A model generated the notes under the pieces. It made no database searches. It worked only from the letters and a program-made list of their open reading frames with translations, and was not told where the DNA came from. The position numbers were made by a program, and so were the translations under genes. A stretch of DNA of 64,000 nucleotides from Heterocephalus glaber. Lineage: Eukaryota; Chordata; Mammalia; Rodentia; Bathyergidae. The stretch spans positions 9,303,339-9,367,338 of the forward strand of contig NW_004624781.1 of NCBI RefSeq assembly GCF_000247695.1, in the 5' to 3' direction. Below, one piece after another: positions 36,264 through 49,359 of the stretch (positions are counted from its first letter, which is position 1; every line of letters starts with the position of its first letter).

Positions 36264-36520
36264 GGGGCTGGGGATTTAGCTCAGTGGTTTTGCCGCCTGC
36301 TGCTCAAGCCCAAGGACCGGAGTTCGATCCCCGGTACCAAGAAAAAGGAAATCAAAAGTCTTTAGTTGCAGCCAGACTGAAGTTGGTTGGTTTTCCAAGT
36401 CCCCATTCATGAGACTTTGGGAATGGTTTTTTGTTTTGGTTTTGGTTTTGGTACCGGGGATCAAACTCGGGTCCTTGTGCTTGTGAGACAGGCGGCAACA
36501 CTGAGCTAAATTCCTGGCCC
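36264..36520. repeat. facing ID-type SINEs, + then -
   Basis: Plus copy at 36,264-36,348 with flanks AATCTAAAGTCTT / AATCAAAAGTCTT. Minus copy at 36,433-36,520 with flanks TGGGAATGGTTTT. They lie about 85 bp apart in opposite orientation. Confidence 0.9.
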
Positions 36521-36534
36521 TGGGAATGGTTTTT

Positions 36535-36680
36535 AATGATCTCTGTGCCTTGATTTCCTCATCTGTAAAATGGGACACTAGTGCTGTCTACCTCATAGGG
36601 GTGTCACAAAGATGAAATGAGGTAATCCACGCGAGGTGCTTAGCATAGTGTCTGGCACAAAATAAGTGCTCAGGTGATAT
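36535..36680 (+). repeat. MIR
   Basis: TTTCCTCATCTGTAAAATGGGAC, GATGAAATGAGGTAAT and GTGTCTGGCACAAAATAAGTG match the MIR 3' half. Confidence 0.8.
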
Positions 36681-36925
36681 TATCCTCAGTGTCTTCTCCA
36701 GTTAGAGATTGTAGGGCAAGGAGTCTTAGTTGCTTTCAGAGCCTGGGAAGATTTAACATGCAAGATTTAACAACCCGTTTAACAGTTCCACAGAAACTCT
36801 AGATTTTCTCCTTCCCCTGATCCAACAAGAGGATTTCAAATTTTATTCTTTGGCCACTTGAAGAAGTATGTATGGGACATTTCTTATTCAAGTGTAATGT
36901 GAGAGCTGTTTAAAAGACATTTTGC

Positions 36926-37072
36926 AAACCCAGTGTAGTGTCACATGCCTGTAATCCCAGTACTCAGGAGGCTGAGGCAGAAGGATTGCTGCAAGTTCGA
37001 GGCCACCCTGGGCTACATAGTGAGTTCAAGGCCAGCCTGGACTTGTGAGACCTTGTCTTAAAAAAAAAAAAA
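36926..37072 (+). repeat. B1 SINE
   Basis: CCCAGTGTAGTGTCACATGCC to GAGACCTTGTCTTAAAAA. Confidence 0.88.
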
Positions 37073-38944
37073 ACACTTTGCAAATTACTTGTGCTTTATG
37101 CATAGCAATTTTGTTGATGTAAAATATATTGTCAGGCACATGAAGATTCTTGTAAAAACTCACTCGGTTCCCATGAACTTGGTATGTTTTTAGTTTAAAG
37201 GTTCCTCCCCTCTGTGCATGGTCTCCAGATTTGATTATTCTACATGAAAAAAATGTTTTTGTTGAAGACATTCATCATCAGTTTGCTGAAATTTACGAGA
37301 GAATGTTTTCACTTAACAAACTACGTCCAATTTATGTTCTGTGTTACAGGGAGAAGGTAGAGCAACAGTGAGGTTGCCTGAGAGGGAGGACTTAGAGCCA
37401 CCAACTGCAGCACCACAGACGGCAGTGACAATAGTTAGGAGGGAGCAGGCAGCAATGTGGGGTTTCCGGTTAGTCAATGCCTTCCTTCCTAAACCCCTCA
37501 ATGGGGAGCACCATCACCCCAAATGCCCCTGCTTCCCTGGCCACAGATGACTGGGGTAGACACTTCTGACCCAAGCTGAGACACACGGATTCTCTCCCAG
37601 GGGGTCTGGAATTGGGGACACGGGCCTCTGGTCAGCCACAAATGGCCCCTGGAACTAGGACAGCAAATAAGAGGGGCCAGCATGGCCATATTCATTATGT
37701 ACCCTGGAAAGCAGAGAAAACTGGGCTGTGGAGAGAGGAGACTGAAGCAGCATCAGGAAAAAGGAAGGAGAAATTAGGTCGCCCCCAGAGAAAAACAAAG
37801 GTGCCAAGAACATAGTTGTCTCGATCCCCCGTGGCCTCTCAGGGTTTTGTTTCCTCCCTGTGGGGCCTGGCTGGCCTTCCTGCCCTGGCCCACGTTCAGT
37901 ATCCTGGCCATTTTAGTTCAGGCGAGTGTGAGATGTCTGTCACTTGAAACCCAAAGGGCCTGGGCTAAGTGAGCCAGCTGGCAGAGGGAGAGGCTATACC
38001 AGGGTTCCTGGTGGCACAGAAAGGGTCTCCCCTGGTGGTCTTACCACACTGGCCTGTCCAAATCAGACAGGCACACTGTGTAATTTTTGCTGATGATTAG
38101 ATTAGGTGCAACAGATTCATGGTTGCCCTAAAGCAGTGTTCTCTTAGTTACTTCCTGATACATGTTCTTGTGGAGTAGAGAAGTGGGAGGCATTATCCGA
38201 TGGCATGCCTCAAATTTTGTCTAATCTGGAATATTTCTACAAGGTTATGTGTGTCTGCTGCTGTCATTGGTCATGTAGGTGGCAACAGCAAAACAAAAGA
38301 GACACTGATCTTGCCGATCCCTCTAACAATTGGTTAGTCCCATTGCCTGGGCATTTGACACACATCTGTAGGTGTGGCCCTGCCCCAGATTCAGGGGCAA
38401 ATGCTGGGTATCACTGAAGGCTTTGACAAGGGCTGCTTCACAGTTAAGAGGACAATGGTTACCCTGTGACTTGTCCTGCTCTGTTCAAATGTGCAGGTTT
38501 GGATTTCTGGGCTTCTACCTTCATTCTGAGACTGAGTCTCAGTTCTGATTCCCTGTTGGATGACCTGAGTCCTTGATCTCCTGTTCCATAATCCAGCACC
38601 CTCCAAAGCCAGTAGTCGAGTTTGCTTACATCTGTTCCTCCCTGGGGTGAAATGCGTGAAACACAGACCAAGCTGAGACCTTGCTGAGACCTTGCTACCT
38701 ACCCCTGTACTCCGTCACCTCCACTTTCCTCACTGCCAATAATGATATTGGCTTACTTAGGGTTACTGATGGGATGCCTATTTTTACCACTTGTTAGATC
38801 TTTCTAACTCTGCTTTCTCTAAGCTACCAGATCATCTGCTGCTGTTCCTAGGGTCCAGGTGGCCCCACAGTTTTTCCTGTGAGGCAGAGTCCCTCTCACT
38901 GACCTCACTGGGCACTTATCAATGCCTAGCGGTCAACGGATATG

Positions 38945-39080
38945 GTAGAATGAGCACATTTGAGGGACCCTGGGTTCAAATCCTTATTCTTCCACTTGGA
39001 CAAGTTTCTTAATTTCTTTATAACTCAAAAGGATTATTGGAAAGATTACACAAGATTAAGTGCCTGGCAAAGCTTAGTAG
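38945..39080 (+). repeat. MIR
   Basis: GGGTTCAAATCCTTATTCTTCC, ACTTGGACAAGTTTCTTAA and GATTAAGTGCCTGGCAAAGC match MIR. Confidence 0.65.
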
Positions 39081-39116
39081 GTATTTAATTAAATACACCT
39101 TTCTTTCCTGCACTTA

Positions 39117-39215
39117 GAGTTTTTCAAACAGCTTTACTGAGAAATAATTCACACACTATACAACTCACCAACTGAAAGGGTACAGTTCAATATTATTTAG
39201 TATATTCACTGCAGT
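39117..39215. repeat. ancient interspersed repeat fragment (probably L1-derived)
   Basis: ACAGCTTTACTGAGAAATAA, CACACACTATACAACTCACC and TTTAGTATATTCACTGCAG match a very common mammalian repeat end. Family assignment is from memory. Confidence 0.5.
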
Positions 39216-39945
39216 TAGATTTCTTAAAAATGCAATTACAGTTGAAGGATCTGAGGTTTAATAACAGTTAAAAAGACTTAGGATTTTAGTCAGCTATAAG
39301 GTAATGTAAATTGATGGTGTGATGCATTGTATTGGCAAAAAGTCTGAGGTGATGTTGGGCTGTGCTGATACAGATATGATGACTGGAACAGGAGAAGTCA
39401 TGGTTTCATTATTCTGAGCTGGCACTGTACTTATTTTTAGAGCTATGTGGGCAAAAGCAACCATGTCCAGAGCAATAAGAAACTGCAAATGTTGCTTGTA
39501 GGAGCCAGTGATTCTCACCCTGGAGAAATCAAGCCTAAAAGGAGATGAAATGCCCTCTTCAGTTAGCTCTGGGGCTCTTGTTTAGAAAACAAATGACATG
39601 TATTTCTGTGTTCCTCCCCTGGGCCAGAATCACAATAGGTGAATTTAATTTAACGCAGGAGATCTTGACATAATAGAAGGAACAATTGAAGCTGTCTGGC
39701 TGTCTAAAATTGGAGTGGATTGCCCCTTCACAACTGCTAACATAATACCCATATTCCTGAAATAATCCTCCTGAAATTCTATATTTACCATGTGATTAAC
39801 AAGTCCAAAGGCAATGCTCTGCAGAGCTCCTGTTCTATCTTGCTGAGGAAGGTAAAGCCATCAAATAGGTCAACTCTTCTTTCTTCCTGATCAATCATCT
39901 AGTTTGTAGATTAAGATAGTTTATTCTTTTCTTTTTTCTTTCATT

Positions 39946-40190
39946 TGTTTTTTTGATGTAGGGTCTTACTGTGTAGCTCAGGTTGGCCTCAAACTCACAA
40001 TCCTCCTGCCTCAGCCTCCCAAGTGCTGGGATTACAGGGATGTGCCATACTATGAAGTTTAGTAGTTCAATCTTTCTCTCATTTTTTATTTATTTTCCCT
40101 GCCCTCACTTTTTTGTGGTGGTGGGGATCAAAGAGAGGACCACGTGCATGTGAGGCAAGCATTTTACCACTGAGCTCCCCCTGCGGTAGC
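39946..40190 (-). repeat. B1 then ID SINE, both reverse
   Basis: B1 at 39,946-40,050 (GGGTCTTACTGTGTAGCTCAG, CTCAGCCTCCCAAGTGCTGGG) and ID at 40,110-40,187 (GGTGGGGATCAAAGAGAGG, TTTACCACTGAGCTCCCCC). Confidence 0.82.
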
Positions 40191-41023
40191 TACCTTCTTC
40201 TCTGCTTTTGGATCACAGGATAGAGAAAAAGAAGCCCCGAAGTGTCAATATGGATATTATGATAAGTTCTAGTGATGGTGGAATATTCCTTAAGACCTGG
40301 CATTACCTGACCAAGAGACTTCATTCATCTCTTTCCAATTCTCTATAAAGTAACTTCATCTTAGAAGTTTGAAATGGCTATAGTGGGAATATTTACACTA
40401 CAGAAATTAGTGAACACTACTGATCAGCACATGCATCCTTAGTCTGTCCCACTTACCATCTCCCATGGCTCACGTGTCTGCTTCCCAAAGACTGCAGAAT
40501 TGGCCCTATGCATAATAACAGGCCATAAATTCATAATAATGATTCATAAATCTTGTATAGAAAAGAATATGTAGAGCCAATGCTAACTGTCATATAATAG
40601 CAATTTGGAATTTAAATAGTTTAATTAGCTAGTTTCAGATGAGTGAAATGCTTAGGGGAAAATATGTGGCGACCACTAGACGCACTCAGCTCCCTTCAGG
40701 GCTACATATTTTTCTTTAGGAAAGCTCAGCATAATCATGGTCTGCATATCAAGCTGCCCCTTATGCACAGGTACTTCTGCTGTCCCCATGTCACAGACAG
40801 GAATCCACCTTCAAGACAAAAAAACCCTGAAACAGGAAGATAAGGCTCCCGCTAGCCTGCACTTGTCCTGCAAAAGTAGCTCCTTATGGCACCTGTTGGA
40901 TTTCGAAAGAACAACCTCTCAGGTTTTGACTTAAAGGTAGCACACTCTAGCAAGTACTTTCTGCAGCGGGAACGTGTTCACAGTATTCCTCAAGGCAGGA
41001 CTACTGTACGCACATTGCATTTT

Positions 41024-41104
41024 CCTCCCCGGTACCGGGGATTGACTTCAGGACCTTGAGCTGGTGAGGCAGGCACACCGCCACTGAGTTAAATCCCTGG
41101 CCTT
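41024..41104 (-). repeat. ID-type SINE with target duplication
   Basis: GGTACCGGGGATTGACTTCAGG to GAGTTAAATCCCTGGCC, between ACATTGCATTTT at 41,012-41,023 and 41,105-41,116. Confidence 0.93.
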
Positions 41105-41705
41105 ACATTGCATTTTATAAGTTCTTATGAGGGAAATCTCCAACAGCCTAGGATTCCCAGAGCCAACTGCTTTCTTCATTGTCAACAAGCCCAAGGAATT
41201 ACAGTTAGCATTTATTACTTGCAGTATACTGTGCACTATTTTATCTTTACATAACCTTAAGAAATAGAAACGTTTTCATTTTTATAGCTAGGGAAACAAC
41301 TTAGATTAAGTGGCTGTTAAAGTTTCTGTGTTCCTAAGAAAGACGGTTTACTTGGCCTACTGCTTTGTATATAGCAGACATTCCATAAATAGTTGAATAA
41401 TTTTTTCAATGTGAATAAATAGAGCACCATTCTCCTTCATACTCTGAACCTTTTAACCACTAGCCTTTTAATCAGCTTTTATCTCATGGAAAAACAGAGA
41501 GCATTTCATTTATTTTGCCTGTATATACTTTCCCAGGGAAGAAGAAACACAGCTCACTACAATGTTTCATTAACCCTAAAATGACCTCAAATTATCTTCC
41601 CCGTTTTAGAAACAAGTTAACTGGGGCTTAGCCAGAATTCAGGGGTCTTTGGGTTTTTCATCACACCAAACTGAGACAGGGGACTGATCAAAGGCATGTG
41701 TCTAG

Positions 41706-41789
41706 GGGCCGGGGATTTAGCTCAGTGGTTCCGCTACCTGCCTCATAAATGCAAGGTCCCGAGTTTGATCCCTGATACCACAAAAAAAA
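41706..41789 (+). repeat. ID-type SINE with 17-bp target duplication
   Basis: GGGCCGGGGATTTAGCTCAGTGG to CCCTGATACC, flanked by CAAAGGCATGTGTCTAG at 41,689-41,705 and 41,790-41,806. Confidence 0.95.
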
Positions 41790-42002
41790 CAAAGGCATGT
41801 GTCTAGAAAGTTGTAAACTTTCCAGTAAAGTTGTGACTAGAGGAGAAGGATTCTAGATAAGCCAGACAGAATAGTTAGACCTCAGAGAACGACCACGAAG
41901 TCAGTTGGACTGAGCGTGGTGCTTGATCATCATATTCCTGGGATGATTAGTACTAGGCATTGGCAAGATGAGACCAAATTCTGATTTTCCAGAAGCCTGT
42001 GG

Positions 42003-42215
42003 GCCTGGCATGATGGTGCATACCTGCAATCTCAGCTACTTGGACGGCTGAGGCAGGAGGACTGCAAATCTGAGGCCAGCCTGGGCAACTTAGAGAGAAC
42101 TTGTCTCAAAATAAAAGGGGTGGGGATGTAGCTCAGTGGTAGAGCCATTGCCTAGCATATGCAAGGTCCTGGGCTCAAGTCCCAGTACCAAAACAACAAG
42201 AAAAAAAAAAAAACC
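42003..42215 (+). repeat. B1-ID dimeric SINE, well preserved
   Basis: B1 (GCCTGGCATGATGGTGCATACC to GAACTTGTCTCAAAATAAAA) fused to ID (GGGGATGTAGCTCAGTGGTAG to CAAGTCCCAGTACC) with an A-tail. Confidence 0.9.
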
Positions 42216-42812
42216 CTAAAATGCCTGTGGACTTTCAGTGAAGAGATGAAATAGACACAGGGAAAGTGAAATATCAGTCAAAAGCATAAAAAAAAAAAAG
42301 CTCACATAAGACAGCAGTGGTTATTTAGTGACTAATGCAGGCAATGAGAGTTCAGAAAGGGAGAGATTACATTTGCATAAGTGTATGCTGACCTCAATAT
42401 CTTCATAAAACATCTGCGCTGTGAGCAGCTCAGTTACCATGAAGTTTGAGAGAACACCTTGTATCAGCAGCACCCTTTCTCCCCAAGGGACTCAGGGAGA
42501 TAGAGAAGGGGTTTGTAGGAAGCAGTAGCAGGGGACACGAGGAGAAGGCCAGAGACCTGATCGCCAAGGTAGGCAGGTCATGTGCTGGGCGACCTCACCT
42601 GGTGACCAAACTTTGACTTCTCACATTTCTGGAGCCTGGAAGTCCAATATCAAGATGCTGACATTTGGTGTGGGCCTTCTTGCTGGGTCTTCCATGGCGG
42701 AAGGCGAGAGGGTAAAAAGGGGGAGAGCTCTTTCTCCCTTTAGGCAGTAGGAGCCTCGAGTTCTTTCTAGGCTTCACTTCTGAAAATTCTAAGCCTTCTG
42801 GGAGAACCTACA

Positions 42813-42962
42813 GCAGTGGTTCTCAACCTTGGCTATTCATGAAAAGCACCAGGGGAGTTTTTAAAAATACTGTCACCTGTATCACTCCCCCAGCTACTCT
42901 AATTGGTCTGGGTTTCTTCTTTGGTGATTCTAACAGGCAACCAAGTTTGAGCATCATTGACC
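42813..42962 (+). mobile_element. MER5A-like hAT relic
   Basis: Begins CAGTGGTTCTCAACCTTGGC and contains CACCAGGGGAGTTTTTAAAA and ATTGGTCTGGGT, landmarks of MER5A. Confidence 0.75.
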
Positions 42963-43155
42963 CAAAGGGGTCCTGGATTTGGTAAAGGACAATGCAATTT
43001 GCTGGAATAAGCAAGCTGTCTTGGAGGAGCAGGGAACGAGGGGTGTTTCCCTTCTCCAATCTAGAGAAATATCCTTGATTTTTTCCTTCTGAGTAGCAGG
43101 AATGTGGTTCTGGTTTCCAGACAGACACACTGGGGAGGGAGGAAGACTCCATGTG

Positions 43156-43250
43156 GGGCTGGGCATGCAGCTTGGTGGTAGAGCATGTGGTTAGCATGTG
43201 TGAGGCTCTGGGTTTGGATCCTACTACTTCTCACTACACACACAAAAAGG
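43156..43250 (+). repeat. ID-type SINE
   Basis: GGGGCTGGGCATGCAGCTTGG, GGTAGAGCATGTGG, CTGGGTTTGGATCC. Confidence 0.8.
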
Positions 43251-43289
43251 AAGGTGGTGCATCTAGGTCAGAACTCTTCACAATGGGAT

Positions 43290-43400
43290 GTTAATATGTA
43301 TCTTGTTAAAATACAGCTTCAGACTTAGCTGACTGGGATGGTGCCTAAGAACCTGTATTTTTATAAAGTTACTTCTGGTCTACAAAGTGGCATGGATCTG
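43290..43400 (+). mobile_element. MER20-like hAT fragment
   Basis: TTGTTAAAATACAGCTTCAGA, then GACTGGGATGGTGCCTAAGA and ACCTGTATTTTTATAAAG resemble a MER20 interior. The ends are degraded. Confidence 0.55.
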
Positions 43401-43954
43401 CCTGGCAAGGCCAACTGTCATCTCTGTAGTATTCTTGTGTACATTTCAAGGACAGGACAGGAGGAACCACAGCCTGTTGAACTTGAAGGGTCCCCTAGGC
43501 AGGGACAATGGCCATTCTTGTGGCGAGCTGGTTAGATTGATGACTGAGAAGCAGATGGACTCTATCTGCAAAGCCTTCTGGGGTTAAGGGGGCACATCCT
43601 GGCAGGGGTTCCTACATCAGGGTCCTGGCAGATCACAGATGGCCTGGTCAAAGGGATGATGGAAGAGTTTCATGAAAGAGGTATTTACACAGCTGGGTCA
43701 GGGTTAACGGAAACAGCAAAGGATAAAAAGACACCAGACCTCAGTGGGGAGGAAGAAAGAAGGGAGGAAGCAGTGATGGGAACCCTAGGAGAGCTGTAGG
43801 AAAGGGGTCCCTGAAGCAACTGTTCCCATCAGAGAAACACCCACTCTGGAGTAAATGGCGCATCAAGGACCCATCCAGGGGAATAAATACCCTCAACGCT
43901 GCTTTTCTCTGGCCCTCTCACTCCTGCTGATGCCTGCGGAAAGAAGAAACGAAC

Positions 43955-44480
43955 AGATCTGAAATATGTGCAAAAAGATAATGTGAAAATGTCACTATGA
44001 TTTTAAAAATCATCAACTAAACTTAATAGGAAACAAGTTGGGGGAAATATTTGCACCACATATAACCTGTGGTTAACATCCCTAGTATAGAAGGATAAAA
44101 AGAAACAGATGACCATCTCCACTGAAAAATCCTAACAGCATAGGCATATGAGGAACATTAATTAAAACAACAGTGAAATAAGACAAAATACGCCATAATT
44201 CTTTTGGGCTGACTGGGACAGGACAAAAACAGAATACTCGTTACGGTCAAAGGTGCAATATGAATTGGTTTGACATTTTCAGAGGATAATTTGGCCATTG
44301 ATTTTGTAAACCTTAAAATATGCAAAACTTCTGAGTCAGCGATTCCTCCTCTAAGAATTTATCCTAAGTAAACAATCAAAGATCTACACAAAACCTTATC
44401 CACCTTATCCAAAGGAATGTTTGCTATGGTGTTAATTAGGTGAAAAATTAGGGGAAGAATAATGAATGCTGATTTGGGTG
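43955..44480 (+). repeat. ancient L1-like fragment
   Basis: AT-rich sequence with diverged L1 ORF2-like pieces (ACCTGTGGTTAACATCCCTAG, CATATGAGGAACATTAATTAA, GTGAAATAAGACAAAATACG). Both ends and the family are uncertain. Confidence 0.45.
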
Positions 44481-44754
44481 AAAGCAGCTAAGGTTCACGG
44501 TGGAAGGACAGAGATGAATGTTTTGACAGATTTGGGTGGTAAGAGGTAAGAGGTGATTAGGAACGTCTAGTTAAGACAATTTCCGGTCAAGTGTCTCCCT
44601 GGTTTCTTAGCTTTCAATCACACATGACCCCCTCCTTCAAGCTTGTTCCCTACGCCAAAGCCACCTCAGAGCTGGCTGTGGTTGGCTGTCGATGGCACCT
44701 GTCGCTTTTCCGAACTGTCTGTCCCTTGGAAGTCAAGTAGGAGACTCAGGAAAA

Positions 44755-44775
44755 CAAACCCAAACCTAACCCTAA
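44755..44775 (+). repeat. short telomere-like CCTAA motif cluster
   Basis: CCAAACCTAACCCTAACCTAC contains about three CCCTAA-like units. It is too short and impure to be more than an interstitial telomere-like scrap. Confidence 0.5.
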
Positions 44776-44821
44776 CCTACTTCATAATCATTCTGTCCAT
44801 TAATAGTTAATCATTCATTCA

Positions 44822-44960
44822 TTTAGCAGTATTACGGATTGAACCCAGGGCTTTCGCTCTAAGTCGCTGAGCTTTCCAGGCTAGGTTCGAACCTGTGATC
44901 TTCCTGCTTCAGCCTCCCAGAGTGCCATGATTACAGGGCGTACCACCACGACCCGCACGA
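44822..44960 (-). repeat. B1-ID dimer (reverse) next to the RPS27L CpG island
   Basis: ID part (ACGGATTGAACCCAGGGC, GTCGCTGAGC) followed by B1 part (GGTTCGAACCTGTGATC, TTCAGCCTCCCAGAGTGCC). It ends at the edge of the CpG island. Confidence 0.75.
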
Positions 44961-45355
44961 ACATCGCATTTGAACACACAAGAGAACAAGAGACAGTCGC
45001 GCTGCCCTGAGTGTTCACCGCAGAGCGAACCCAGGGGTGACGGGCGGCCCACACCCGCGGCCCTGCAGTCCCGCACACAGCCGCCAGAGCCAGCAAGGCA
45101 CCGTTGTTGGAGACGAAGCCGGCGGCCTGTCGCCGGGACCCACGCACCCAGGCAACCGCGAAACAGCCCTTCCCTGGAACCCACCGATCCACCACCGAGA
45201 GGAGCGCCTAGAGCGGCCGGCCCCGCCCCGCCGCGCAAACCGCTCCCCCCCCCCCCCGCCTCTATCCCGGAAGTTGTGCCGAGTGCCAGTTCGCGTGCGA
45301 CTCGCCTGTGCTGTTGTCGTTTGGGTGGTCGTGATCACCTTGCGAAAAGATCACC

Positions 45356-48111
<2,756 letters not shown>

Positions 48112-48285
48112 TGATCTATACAACTTCCTGAATTTGTTTTTTTCACAGAAAGCCTTATCATAAGTTCAGTAATTATAGTTAATCTACCAAGATAATGTAA
48201 TTATGTTTGATTTTGTAAGGTGCACAGCAATGATCTCCTATTTTGATGTCAGTTTTTCAATAAAGTTTTGATTATGGACAAATCT
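48112..48285 (+). terminator. RPS27L: RPS27L 3' UTR with polyadenylation signal
   Basis: Short AT-rich 3' UTR after the TAG. A canonical AATAAA lies at 48,259-48,264, followed by T/GT-rich sequence; cleavage is expected near 48,280. Confidence 0.8.
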
Positions 48286-48642
48286 TTATTAAAGTGTGTG
48301 AGAGTATGTTGTACATTTATTTACACTGTATGTGAATTTGGTCTAAACATTTTTGAAAGTGTATTCTGATTAGTTTGTGTCTCATTTCAAGAGTATAAGC
48401 CCTAAATAAGTAATTTTCAGACCTTTTCCAAATTGTTACGAGTGGGCCTAAATATATCCTTTTAGGATTGTGACAGCTACATTTTCCCAGCTATTGGCAA
48501 TACAACTCTGTCAGGTCCGAGTGTCTGCTCTTGATCCATGCTCACTTAGGCCAAAATAGCAAACTTTCTTACTTTATTTCTGTTCTGCCTGTTTTGGCTC
48601 AGTTCCTCCCTACTATGCCTAGTCTACTGTTTTCTTGCCTAG

Positions 48643-49034
48643 TGTGATGGTTGATTTATTGTGTAAACTTGAGTAAGAGAAGCTCAACTAAATTGGCTCA
48701 GCAATTCCACACCCTAGGGTGTAGAAGACGCACTGTAGGGCGACTTGTCACCTGGATGGCATAAAGGTGAATTAAGGAAGGATCTGCTCCTCTTTCTTCA
48801 GAGGAGCTCCAGTCTTCACATTCACTTTGGACGTCATCTGGCTTCCAGCACATACTTCAGCTTCTGGTGCAGATCCCTCAGTCTTCCATCACAGATTCAT
48901 TGGCCTCCTGATACAGACTTGCATGGGATACTGAAGTGAGCTCCAGACCCTCTGTACTCTTCCACATCCGACTCTGGATACCCATTGTATATCTTGTATT
49001 ATATCTCTTTCTCTAGTAAACACTGACTGGTACA
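48643..49034 (+). repeat. 5' LTR of the ERVL provirus
   Basis: 392 bp beginning TGTGATGGTTGATTTATTGTG and ending with the stretch GTAAACACTGACTGGTACA, which resembles MLT2/ERVL-type LTRs. It aligns with the 3' LTR across landmarks such as CACCTGGATGGYATAAAGG, AGAGCTCCAGTCTTC and TTCTCTAGTAAACACTGACTG. It carries a private insertion near 48,720-48,742 and lacks about 60 bp present in the 3' copy. Confidence 0.88.
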
Positions 49035-49039
49035 GATTT

Positions 49040-49055
49040 TGGTACCAGGAGTGGC
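49040..49055 (+). other. retroviral primer binding site, tRNA-Leu type
   Basis: TGGTACCAGGAGTGGC begins five bases after the 5' LTR. It is complementary to the 3' end of tRNA-Leu (CCACTCCTGGTACCA), the primer used by ERVL elements, which supports the family call. Confidence 0.85.
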
Positions 49056-49085
49056 CCTAGAGAAACAGAATTGTAAAGATGAAAT

Positions 49086-49168
49086 ATTTTTTTTTTGGTA
49101 CCAGGGATCAAACTCTGGTCCTTGCAATTGCGAGGCAGGTGGCGGAACCACTGAGCTAAATCCCTGGC
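49086..49168 (-). mobile_element. ID-type SINE inserted in the ERVL leader
   Basis: Reverse-oriented tRNA-derived SINE (T-run, GGTACC, GAGCTAAATCCCTGG). It is flanked by the duplication AAGATGAAAT at 49,076-49,085 and 49,169-49,178, so it inserted into the provirus after the provirus was already present. Confidence 0.9.
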
Positions 49169-49359
49169 AAGATGAAATTTTTTAATGGCTTTGGTGGTTC
49201 CTGGAGTTGGCTCTCTTATTTGATGAGACCTAAAGACGTCGTGGTCTCCAAATTCTGTGGGGGACACTGAGAGTCTTTGACGTGAACTGTTTAAGGTAAT
49301 ATGCAATGTAGATCCATTTGATTATCCTAATTCACCAGTTGTGAGATGTAAGGAATTTA

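Larger units (their letters stand above)
21670..45200. other. intergenic region between RAB8B and RPS27L
   Basis: About 23.5 kb between two divergent genes. I found no exon, RNA gene or convincing coding frame. Recognisable content is B1, ID, MIR, L2, hAT, Tigger-like and L1 pieces listed separately. Repeat-poor stretches without any recognisable feature include 24,610-25,480, 25,690-26,250, 26,720-27,340, 28,670-30,200, 30,940-31,370, 33,090-34,220, 34,450-35,920, 37,080-38,940, 40,190-41,010 and 43,410-43,950. These are the places where a conservation track would show enhancers, if any. Confidence 0.7.

Noticed and set aside
42120..42190. tRNA-like sequence with A and B boxes
   Set aside because: It is the ID half of a B1-ID SINE with an A-tail; sequence does not support a functional tRNA gene. 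The same applies to all similar units in the window.
44755..44775. Interstitial telomere repeat
   Set aside because: Only about three impure CCCTAA-like units; too short to claim a fusion or telomerase-repair site.
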